A stretch of 64,000 nt of DNA from Oceanospirillum sanctuarii (GTDB lineage: Bacteria > Pseudomonadota > Gammaproteobacteria > Pseudomonadales > Halomonadaceae), in NCBI RefSeq assembly GCF_002150805.1, contig NZ_MTBA01000001.1:816590-880589 (forward strand), in the 5' to 3' direction. Below, piece by piece: positions 54,539 through 63,500 of this stretch (within the stretch, counting starts at the first letter, position 1; every line of letters starts with the position of its first letter). The notes below the pieces were generated by a model. That model saw nothing but the letters and a program-made list of their open reading frames with translations. It had not been told where the DNA came from and made no database searches. The position numbers and the translations under genes are program-made.

Positions 54539-56389
54539 TTACCACCAGAGCAAAAGGTTCATCTGATTGAACGATTTTCGCCCAAAAACCCAGTATGGTG
54601 CCTCGTATCCTTTATCGATCTTTGCAACGCCGGTCATACCCGGTCGCCACCAGGCTTGAGAAGCTGAATCCAGCTTAGCTTTTATCTGAAAACTAGCTCC
54701 CTTACTTTGAACTGAAGCCATAGGAACAATACGCTCTACCGTAAATGGAATAGGTTCAAGTGGCTGACTAACCAGAGAAAACTCCCCAGTATCACCAACT
54801 GCTATAAAGTGAGCATCACTCTCGTCGACCCACAAAGTCAGGTACAGTCCTTCAACTCGGGCAATCTTAAGTAATGTATCCCCTTTTCTCACAGGTAAAC
54901 CAATGAGATTTTTTCGCTCCCCTTCAACGACAATGCCATCATACGGCGCAAGCATCACTGCATCTTTGATTTTAAGATTGATGCGCTTTATTTTAGCCTC
55001 TGCCTGCAGCCTACGGGCATTATAAATCTCAACATCTACAATGTTGTTATAAGCACGAGCTTTGTCACCTTCTGTAATATAGCGCTGCCTTTCTGCTTCC
55101 AGCTCTGTGAGTTGAAGTATCAGGTCCCGCTTTTTCAACTCAATAAGTTTGTCGCCCTTACTTACCGACTCACCAATATCAGAATACACTTCTGAAATCA
55201 CACCATCTTGACTGGTGCTAATTACCAAAGTTTTATCAGTATTGATTTCTCCAGTTGCCTCAATACGGAACGATATTGAGCCAAAAACAAGCCATAAGAA
55301 AATGGCCAACAAAAATAGTGAAATAACCTTTGTCAAAAACCACTCTTTACCGAGAAATAAAGAAAGAAAATTCTCACAATATATAACAGACCTCTCAAAA
55401 ACACTTAGCGAACTGGTATACAATTCATCAAATTTTGCAGATGAAACACTTAGAATAAATGACAATGAATTCATGAATTGAGGAGAGAGTCGACCACTAC
55501 TTTTAACAAGTAGCAAGCAACCAAGTGGTTTATCATGAATATCATATATAATTATAGAAACAATATCTTCACATCCCAACGCTCTTTGAAGCTTTTCATG
55601 AGCAAAAAAAACAAGACCAGAATCTGAGGAAGACAGTGAAATATCAGATTGCTGATCGAAGGCTTCCTCAAGAGCAGATTCAAAGAGCTTAGTCAGCTCC
55701 ATATTCCGATCAATACGCTCTACATGGCTTATCTGGCTAATTGATATTGATTTTCCGTTCCGCCAACCAATCACCGCTTGATCAACATCAGTTGAGGCCG
55801 CAACCAGATCATTTACAAGCTTGAGACCTGAAAGCTCAAGAGTACTTGCGCTATACAAACTAGGAAGCAAAGAGAGCAGTGGTAAGAGAGAGTCTGTATG
55901 CTCCGCATCATCTTGATATTCAATCTTTTGACTTTGTGAACCGGAAGGGAGATCAGCCAATAGCCGTCCCCTGATAACAACTTCCTTCAACTGCTCTTTC
56001 TCGTCTGGAAGCAATTCAACAAAAACCAGTTTATCGTCAAACTGAGTTAGCTTAAAAGCCAACAACGTGGATCCTTGGTGCCCAAATGAAGACTCCATAG
56101 CAAACCCATTTATCAGGCAGCGGGAAGACATATTGAGAACGGTTTTAGCAGCTAGATCAGGGCAAAAATCAAAAACAGGCTGATTTATTGAATCAAATGA
56201 AGCCGTTTTCTGCCGGGTCAGTACGATAGGATCATTTTCTGAAACTAAGATACAGACTCTGTCTGAACTAAAAAGTCTTGATGCAATATTAATGTAATCA
56301 GCCCAGAATAATTCCGGCGACTCATATACGCTCTTACTTCTCAAGGAGGACAATCTAGCAAACAGCAGATCCACATTATTCTTGTACAA
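54539..56389 (-). CDS. HlyD-family adaptor with a large soluble N-terminal half
   Basis: 616 residues. The first 340 are hydrophilic and look like one or two GAF-like sensory domains (FWADYINIASRLFSSDRVCILV; LQRALGCEDIVSIIIYD). A membrane helix at about 350-372 (VISLFLLAIFLWLVFG) is followed by a short HlyD adaptor: lipoyl motif FRIEATGEINTDKTLVIS, a coiled coil, and DAVMLAPYDGIVVEGER. The order places the GAF-like half in the cytoplasm and the adaptor in the periplasm, so it may transmit a signal to the exporter (inference). The start is uncertain: TTG 56389 lies 14 nt inside the upstream gene; GTG 56374 is the alternative. Confidence 0.78.
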   Translation of the reverse strand: MYKNNVDLLFARLSSLRSKSVYESPELFWADYINIASRLFSSDRVCILVSENDPIVLTRQKTASFDSINQPVFDFCPDLAAKTVLNMSSRCLINGFAMESSFGHQGSTLLAFKLTQFDDKLVFVELLPDEKEQLKEVVIRGRLLADLPSGSQSQKIEYQDDAEHTDSLLPLLSLLPSLYSASTLELSGLKLVNDLVAASTDVDQAVIGWRNGKSISISQISHVERIDRNMELTKLFESALEEAFDQQSDISLSSSDSGLVFFAHEKLQRALGCEDIVSIIIYDIHDKPLGCLLLVKSSGRLSPQFMNSLSFILSVSSAKFDELYTSSLSVFERSVIYCENFLSLFLGKEWFLTKVISLFLLAIFLWLVFGSISFRIEATGEINTDKTLVISTSQDGVISEVYSDIGESVSKGDKLIELKKRDLILQLTELEAERQRYITEGDKARAYNNIVDVEIYNARRLQAEAKIKRINLKIKDAVMLAPYDGIVVEGERKNLIGLPVRKGDTLLKIARVEGLYLTLWVDESDAHFIAVGDTGEFSLVSQPLEPIPFTVERIVPMASVQSKGASFQIKAKLDSASQAWWRPGMTGVAKIDKGYEAPYWVFGRKSFNQMNLLLWW

Positions 56390-57362
56390 AACAATTATTC
56401 CAAAGATGTTCAGAAAGTCGGGTTATGGATTTTTCTGAAAAATCAACACGTTCTGAAAAACCCTCATGACCAGCAATTTTATTAACAAGAACTAAAAACC
56501 TTCTCAAATGCTGAACTTCATACCGATGATGAGAAAAAATATAGGCTAACAATCTGACAAACTGATACCAATAAACAAGCCTCATATCAAAGCTAAATTC
56601 ATAATTCTCCAAAAAGGCACTTTTCTGACCCTCTGAAAAAACATCATCAATCAAAAAGTCAAGATCTTTCTCAACACTATAAGAACCGATTGAGTCCCAA
56701 TCAATGATCTTAATCCTTTCTTTTATCGGATCGTAAAAAACATTGTTAGACCAAATATCGCCATGACAGACGACAAGGCTCTTTTCTTTCAAGATAGAGA
56801 TAGATTCTAACAAGAAATTATTCAGAAAATTCGTAAGGCTCTGAGTTAATAATCCCGACTTTTGGAAATTATGCCAAGGCTGCATGATGTTTTTAGAAAA
56901 ATAGGCATCAATATCAGAATCGACACCCAGACTGGTAGTCTTTAACCACCCAAAACCTTCTGAAGAGTGACTATGTATTTTAGACAAAGCACTTCCGAGG
57001 GCTCGAAAGTCATCTAAATTGCCAGAGGAACCAAGGTTGTTTCCACTAACAAAAGGTTCAATTAAACACCTAGAGTCAGAATAAATAATGCGATTGAAAA
57101 AATTAGACCCAGCAAATATTCTTGCAGCTTTTTCAACCGCATCCAGCTGGTATCTACCATGGATAGGAACACGAAAAACATAATCATTAGTATCAAAATT
57201 AAACTTGATAACTATATTATTATTACCGCGACTGATGAATAGATCTGTTACTTTCCAGCGAAGCCTACTATTGATCACATACTGAAAATGTTCATCAATC
57301 TCTGTAAGAAAGGTTTCAAATTCCTGTTCATTTTCAGATATCTTAATTAGGGGATTTCTCAT
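56376..57362 (-). CDS. APH/choline-kinase-fold phosphotransferase-like protein
   Basis: 328 residues with the phosphotransferase core: catalytic loop HGDIWSNN (His200-Gly-Asp202 to Asn207) and metal-binding IIDWDSIG (Asp221, Asp223). A nucleotide-binding N-lobe (RVPIHGRYQLDAVEKAARIF) precedes it. All key residues are present, so it is probably an active kinase, possibly for a small molecule or a protein of the export system. Drug resistance is unlikely given the operon. It lies between the short HlyD gene and the GAF-HlyD gene and overlaps the latter. Confidence 0.78.
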   Translation of the reverse strand: MRNPLIKISENEQEFETFLTEIDEHFQYVINSRLRWKVTDLFISRGNNNIVIKFNFDTNDYVFRVPIHGRYQLDAVEKAARIFAGSNFFNRIIYSDSRCLIEPFVSGNNLGSSGNLDDFRALGSALSKIHSHSSEGFGWLKTTSLGVDSDIDAYFSKNIMQPWHNFQKSGLLTQSLTNFLNNFLLESISILKEKSLVVCHGDIWSNNVFYDPIKERIKIIDWDSIGSYSVEKDLDFLIDDVFSEGQKSAFLENYEFSFDMRLVYWYQFVRLLAYIFSHHRYEVQHLRRFLVLVNKIAGHEGFSERVDFSEKSITRLSEHLWNNCFVQE

Positions 57363-57369
57363 TTAATTA

Positions 57370-58149
57370 CTACAACGTTACCATAGCTTTGGCACCTGGT
57401 CGGATTTGCTTATTCTCATTCTTGAGCTTAATCCGGATTTCTACTAATCCACTAGCAGCATCAGCAACAGGAGAAATAAAATCGACACGCCCATGAACTG
57501 CTGAAACATTCTGAACCGAAATTGGGACTGAGCTATTTAGACTTAATCGGCGGGCAAAAATATCTGGTACATTCAGGTTTATATAGAGATTATCAGCATT
57601 AACCAAACCAAGAATGGGGTCTCCGGCTTTTACCCACTCCCCTTGCTTAGCAGTTAAGCTAATGACGGTACCATCAAAAGCAGCTCGTAGTTGCCTTTTC
57701 TGGAGCCGAAGCGAACTCAGGTGATACTCGATCTCATCACGTAATTTCTGCTCTTTGATTTGCTCTATTCGCCCCTCAACTTGAATCAATTCTAAACTTA
57801 AGCTATCGAGTTCATCTCGGCTGATAGAGCGAGTTTGAGAATAGAGCGACTCAGCTACATCACGCTTATTTCTCAATATATCCAGACGCCTGAGCTGGGT
57901 TTCCAGTTCACGAGTATCCTTCCAAATCAACCTGTTTCTCTGCTGCTCTAACTCTTGCATCCCACTTTCAAGAGTGACCAAAATTTCCCCCGCCTTTACA
58001 TCCTGGCCAATCTTAATATCAATTGATTTGACCGTGCCACTGTCTTCCATTGACTGTTCAATCTTGCTATCAGAATAGATAACACCATAAAACTCATCAG
58101 CAACCGCTAAGCTAGGCAATATAAATAATAAGAAAAATAGATAACGCAT
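57370..58149 (-). CDS. Short HlyD-family periplasmic adaptor
   Basis: 259 residues. A cleavable signal peptide (MRYLFFLLFILPSLAVADEF) is followed by a lipoyl half (VKSIDIKIGQDVKAGEILVTLESG), a coiled-coil hairpin (about 65-135), the second lipoyl half (FDGTVISLTAKQGEWVKAGD) and a beta-barrel. It is smaller than T1SS adaptors. ATG 58149 follows the tolC-like stop directly (TAATTGATG), indicating coupling; the TTG at 58152 is the alternative start. It probably docks to the TolC-like channel. Confidence 0.85.
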   Translation of the reverse strand: MRYLFFLLFILPSLAVADEFYGVIYSDSKIEQSMEDSGTVKSIDIKIGQDVKAGEILVTLESGMQELEQQRNRLIWKDTRELETQLRRLDILRNKRDVAESLYSQTRSISRDELDSLSLELIQVEGRIEQIKEQKLRDEIEYHLSSLRLQKRQLRAAFDGTVISLTAKQGEWVKAGDPILGLVNADNLYINLNVPDIFARRLSLNSSVPISVQNVSAVHGRVDFISPVADAASGLVEIRIKLKNENKQIRPGAKAMVTL

Positions 58150-58152
58150 CAA

Positions 58153-59700
58153 TTAATGACTCAAATTATTGTACTTTTCTAATAACGATCCATCAGCAAG
58201 GCCTAGTGAAACCTTCGACAGCTGGTACTTTACCTGTGCATCAATCAGGCGCTGACGTTCAAGGTTAAGACGATCCTCTCGGTCATAAAGGTCAACCAAA
58301 CGAGTGTATCCCATCTCAAACTGCTTCTGCTCAACTTTAAATATATCTTCAAGCATTGAAACACTTTGCTTCAGAGACTGCATTTCTTCATAAACCGTTT
58401 TTACTTGGAACAGCTTAGATCGCAAATCATTTTTCAAACTAACGGAAACAGCATTTAAGTCTTCTTTATGCTGCTCTGCCTTTAACAAAGCTATCCTTTT
58501 TCTGGATTGCATCTGTTGATTCCCCCCTATTGGCATTTTAAAATCAATACCGACATACCAAGAAGGATATTCATTATCAAGCACAGCACCTGACTCGAAA
58601 CTGCTATCTAGGTAATTACTTTTATAGCCAATATTCAGATCTAGCGTCGGTAGCAACTCATTTTTAAGCGCCGCAAGCTCTGACTTTTGCATCTTAATAT
58701 TATTATTTAATATTCTACTGCTCGGCCAATTATTTAATACCGTGTCAAAATAATCGTTGAAAGAGCCATCAAGAGAAAATTCTTTTAGGTCTGGCCTAGT
58801 TAGGAGGTTGTACTTTACCCCACCTAAATCATCAGAATGAATATTCATTAATGAGTTTAACCGATATTCAGCTTCATTAACGGACTGTATGGCAGACTCA
58901 TAAGCGGAACGCTTCTTCAAAAAGTTCGACTTTGCATCGAGGACTGAAATTTCAGGGGCTTTACCAGAGGAAGCCATGAGCTCAACATCCTTCAGCGTTT
59001 TCTCTGCATTCCTTAATGCTAGTTCACGTACCTTCAGAAACTCAATCGCTTTATAAAACTGCCAATAAACAGTCATAGATTCTGATATCGCTTTCAGAAC
59101 TTGCTGATTATACTGAGCCTTACTACTGTCCATTTCTAGCTCAGATTTCTGAATTCTAGACTCAGAAACTGCGGCACCACGACCTCTTAGCAAAGGCTGG
59201 TTGTACTGAAAGTTTAGGCCAGTTGTATACTCGCGACTTCCATTCGATGATGGAGCGGTACTAATAATATTATTATCTTTTTCCTGAGCAGAATAACTAA
59301 CGGTAAACTCACCTCCTGTCGGGAGAGGTTTCCTTATACCCAAAGTCAAATTAGTATTCTTTTCATCAAAATACTTTTCATTATATGAATTAAAGCTGGA
59401 GAGCCTTTCACTCGCAGTTCGCTGCAAGTGTGAATCATCATAAGTCAAAGAGGAAAATAACTCTGCTTCATAAACCCCCTGTTCAAACAAGACATTTTCT
59501 GATGAAATCTGCTTTTGTATAGCTGAAAACCGAATCTGAGGATTGCGACTAATAATCTGCTCGATCATTTTATCAACCTCTAAATCTATATCCTCACCGG
59601 CATTAAAAACCTCATCTGCCTGAAGATCAAAACTAACGCCGACACTAATAAGTAAAGCAAAAAGTGATTTTTTTTGGGTTGATAAGTTGAACAGGCGCAT
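58153..59700 (-). CDS. TolC-family outer-membrane channel
   Basis: 515 residues with a signal peptide (KKSLFALLISVGVSFDLQA). The two structural repeats of the OEP family are visible: long helices with heptad pattern around 190-260 (ALRNAEKTLKDVELMASSGK) and 400-480 (KQFEMGYTRLVDLYDREDR). GLNFQYNQPLLRGRGAAVSES is a typical strand-turn region. It forms the outer-membrane duct of tripartite exporters. First gene after the hairpin that follows the SapC gene. Confidence 0.88.
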   Translation of the reverse strand: MRLFNLSTQKKSLFALLISVGVSFDLQADEVFNAGEDIDLEVDKMIEQIISRNPQIRFSAIQKQISSENVLFEQGVYEAELFSSLTYDDSHLQRTASERLSSFNSYNEKYFDEKNTNLTLGIRKPLPTGGEFTVSYSAQEKDNNIISTAPSSNGSREYTTGLNFQYNQPLLRGRGAAVSESRIQKSELEMDSSKAQYNQQVLKAISESMTVYWQFYKAIEFLKVRELALRNAEKTLKDVELMASSGKAPEISVLDAKSNFLKKRSAYESAIQSVNEAEYRLNSLMNIHSDDLGGVKYNLLTRPDLKEFSLDGSFNDYFDTVLNNWPSSRILNNNIKMQKSELAALKNELLPTLDLNIGYKSNYLDSSFESGAVLDNEYPSWYVGIDFKMPIGGNQQMQSRKRIALLKAEQHKEDLNAVSVSLKNDLRSKLFQVKTVYEEMQSLKQSVSMLEDIFKVEQKQFEMGYTRLVDLYDREDRLNLERQRLIDAQVKYQLSKVSLGLADGSLLEKYNNLSH

Positions 59701-59714
59701 CTAAACCTCGGGTA

Positions 59715-59747
59715 TAAAAAAAGCTCAGGTGCAAAACACCTGAGCTT
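59715..59747 (-). terminator. Terminator-like hairpin between the SapC and TolC genes
   Basis: On the minus strand AAGCTCAGGTG, TTTTG, CACCTGAGCTT is a perfect 11-bp stem running into TTTTT. No new promoter is evident in the 59-bp gap, so it may cut transcription of the export genes relative to the substrate gene. Confidence 0.8.
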
Positions 59748-59759
59748 ATTAATCAACGA

Positions 59760-60512
59760 TTATTGAATAGTAGAATCAATTTCTTCGTTGGTAGCAAAGC
59801 TTTCAACACCTTTCTTCAGTAGTGCTAAACGCTCAATCTGGGAAAGAGAAGTTAGATGTGAGTAAATTGGAGCCAAGTAACGACGTTCCTTGATATCCAA
59901 GAATTTCGTATCTGACAAGTTATTCAGACGCTCTTCATTAATCACGTAGCAACCAGTTACATTCTTAATTTCATCTGCAGCTCGAACGCGCATATTCAGT
60001 GGCGTGAACAAGTTGTTCTCGGCAAGGAAATGGCAAAAAGCTTTTGTGAAAACTTCCATCTGCTGCAGCTCACCAAGGTAGCGCTTAACATTTTCGATAA
60101 CCTCAGTAGGCTGTCCCTGCTCATCAAAAAGAGACTGTCCTTCGGCATCGCTCAGATAATCACTTCCTTCATCGATACAAACCGTGAAGTTATCCTGCTC
60201 TGGAGCCTTAGCGAGAGCAAACGGATAGCGTCGGATAATGGCAGGCACATACGAAGCCTGCCATTTTCCTTCAACATCAACAAATAGGTTTTCACCTGCA
60301 TTCAGGCCAAGCAGCACTACTGGACGGAATTCATCCTGGTCTTTGTCTTCCAGAAAAACGATCGGGTAAACCGAGGCTGCCCGAACAAACTCATGGACCA
60401 TGACAGAAGCGATATGAAAACCACCTGCAAAACTAAAACTTTCAACAGGCTTAACTTTCAAGCTGGCATGCTTTTCTTTGTTAATTGGCACAAGTTTAGA
60501 AAACATCAACAT
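59760..60512 (-). CDS. SapC-family protein
   Basis: 250 residues, no signal peptide. The pattern follows the SapC family, named from the Campylobacter fetus S-layer locus: an N-terminal HASLKVKP, then MVHEFVRAASVYPIVFLED, GENLFVDVEGKW and VPAIIRRYPFALA, and a C-terminal part with LTSLSQIERLALLKK. The molecular function is unknown; members sit beside genes for large exported proteins. It follows the surface protein gene by 5 nt; AAGAGA suits the ATG at 60512 or the second ATG at 60506. Confidence 0.85.
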   Translation of the reverse strand: MLMFSKLVPINKEKHASLKVKPVESFSFAGGFHIASVMVHEFVRAASVYPIVFLEDKDQDEFRPVVLLGLNAGENLFVDVEGKWQASYVPAIIRRYPFALAKAPEQDNFTVCIDEGSDYLSDAEGQSLFDEQGQPTEVIENVKRYLGELQQMEVFTKAFCHFLAENNLFTPLNMRVRAADEIKNVTGCYVINEERLNNLSDTKFLDIKERRYLAPIYSHLTSLSQIERLALLKKGVESFATNEEIDSTIQ

Positions 60513-60517
60513 TTCTC

Positions 60518-63500
60518 TTAAAGTAAGTTATTTAGTAGCTCGGCTTCGATATCAACATAGTAGTCATACAGATAGTCAGCAGAGGTGAAGCCTGTAACTG
60601 AAATTTGTCGGTTACCTGTTAGGTTAACAAAACCAAGACCGAGTATACCGCCACTGTTACCAAATGTTAACATTTGTGAATGAATATGATTTCTATTTAT
60701 TACAGAAGTATCCATTCTCTGATCTTGATCTCTGTCGAACATCGATCCGAGAAAATCTTTTTCTAGCTCTGTTGTCGCAAATTCATTGAACTGACTATCC
60801 GCCTGATCGCCAATAAGCGAATCAAACAAGTCTTGTTCCTTTTTCCAACGCTGAGTAGAGCCTGCCGGTACAGTTACCGACCGATCTTTCACACTGCGAC
60901 TATTTAGCTCCTGCTCTGTGAGAAGAATATCTACAACAAAGACATCGCCAACGGAACTAACAGTTAATCCATGTGCTGTAAGTACCAGAGATGAGTTATC
61001 TAACTCAACTGTGCTAATTTTCTCTATTGTTCCTTTAGAAACAACCTCTAAGTCAGAATCGGTCAGTTTTGTGTCAGATATTACAACATCCGAATATGCA
61101 TCAAGATAAAGGTCTTGATTAATAATATTACTCGTTAGTAATGAAACAGTTCCTGTAGCTTTGAATGATTTACTTTCTCCAGAATTATTAATCACAAGAT
61201 CTAATACATCTGTTTCTAACTGCGCATAACCCGTTCCGGAATTACTCAGAGAAACCGCTTCAATTTTTAAATTCTGTGCCGTTAGGGCTCCAACCACCAG
61301 GTTTTCACCCTTCACTGTTAAAGTGTTTGGATCAGAAATAAAAATTTCATCATCAGAGAGAACCAAGACCTGATCAACATCCACCTGAACAAGAGATTCA
61401 GCCTGACCGACTGAGCCACCGTTCAGAATCAGCTGATTAGCGATAATGTTGGTATTGCTACCTTCCACTCGGGTAATAGCTTCGCCGGCCTCCAAAGTGA
61501 CTGTATTCGCATGAACTGAGACCAAATCAATAGATTTGCTTGCACTCAAATGCAGCTCGCCATTATCAATATCGACGGAATCCACTTGAAGGCTACCCTT
61601 CTCATCCACATAGACATCACCCTGAGCCTTTATACTTAGCGCTGTCACATCAGTAACCAGTGATGCATTTTCACTACCAACAGAGTGTGCCACTACATTT
61701 AGCTGCTCAGCACTTACATTCGTCTCACTACCAATGGCATGTGATATAGCTTCACCCGCAGACAAATTAACTGTAATCGCACGCACATCAGCTAAAATCA
61801 GACTTCTATCTGCCTCAAGGCTCACACTGCCAGAGTCACTTCGCAGTACCGTGTTTAGTTGTTGTGACAGCTCTGATACAGACAGTGCAATATCTCCGGA
61901 ACTGCGAATATCGCTTCCAATGACAAGCTCTTCTACAACAGCTATCGAACCGTTGCGAATATCAAGCCCTGAAAGAGTACTTTCAGCTTCGGTAAGAGCG
62001 CTCACTCCATCGTTATTAACACGTTGAACTCGAACCCCAGATACATCACCAACCAATACAGAGCTCTGTTCAGAAAGATAGAGATCGCCCTCTTCAATCA
62101 GCATCCCCAGGGTACTGACTTCAGATTTCAGCATAAGTTCTGCAGACCCAATTTGGTCTCTAGCCACCAGACGAAGCTCATCACTGTAGACGTTAGCTCC
62201 GGCTACATCCGAAACAGTAACTGCACCATTGTTTGACTGGATCTGGATATCCCCCCAGCCCGATTGGTTTACCAAAGTATTATCTGAGCGATCCCCCCCA
62301 GTTCTGGCATCTAAAGTTCCCAATTTGATGTCGCTCTCAGCCTGGTACCGGATATTCCCACCAGATGTCTGCGCAATAGCTCCAGAATCCATAGTAATAG
62401 AGCCAGTTTCAGCCCTAAGATCCAGTGTTCCCGCATCGGCTATCAACTGACCTTCTGAAGTCAGGTGGATATCGCTGTTTGCCAGCAACGAAGTATTACC
62501 AACCACCGTCCTCACTACTGTATCGATCACCAAACTCTGATTAACCGACTCAAGGTAGATATTCCCCAAAGAACTTTGTACCAAGCCAGCCTCAGAGCTT
62601 AAATTCAGAGTATTTTCAGCCTTAAGGACAACATGACCCAATGCCTTAATTCCATTTTGAAGGCTGATAAGCTCACTGACCTTGCCTTCAAGACTCATAT
62701 CACCAATGCTTAACTCAATCTGACCGACAGCCAGAGCTGTAGTATCAGTTAAGAACAAACCGCCACTGTCACTAATTGCACTTAGTGAATTCACAGTTGT
62801 TTCTAATCGATTTGTAGCTGATGCAATGTCTTTGGCTGCATGAATGGCTAAACCGCCTGCAATAACATTGGTTGCTTCAGGGATACTCTGGCTATCCAGA
62901 ACAGCACCCGTAACTGAGTTAAGTGCTACACTTCCCGTTCCCGAGTTGATCAGGCTCAATGCGATATTCCCGCTAGCATCGACTCTGACATCACCGTTTC
63001 GGCTTAGAATCGAAGCACCTGACTGCATAATGACATTTGCATCAGATTCTACATAGACACTGTTATTATCCGTAGACAACACACCGTACAATGCTCCGAG
63101 TTCGATATCCCCCTTCGCTCTCAGATGTAAGTGGCCAGAGGTCACACTGTTATCGAGCTCAAGTTTGCCCTCTACAATCAGGCCTCCCGAGCGGGCTTCA
63201 AGCAACGCGCTACCTGTCCCTACCAGATAAACAGAGCGGGAAGCAGGTGAACCCGGTTTAAACAACAGACTTTCCGCAGACAACACAACATTACCATTAT
63301 TAATAGTGGTGACATCCTGTTGTGCAAAATCAGTTTTCAGCTGATCAGTCCCAGATACAGTTACAGAATTGACACTGATTGCCTGAACCATATCAATGGT
63401 TAGCGCATCAGTTTCATTGATAAAGATGCCATTACTCCGAGCGGATGCTGTCAAAACTGCAACCTTAGTATCCAGAGCATTTACGATCTCATCATCAGAA

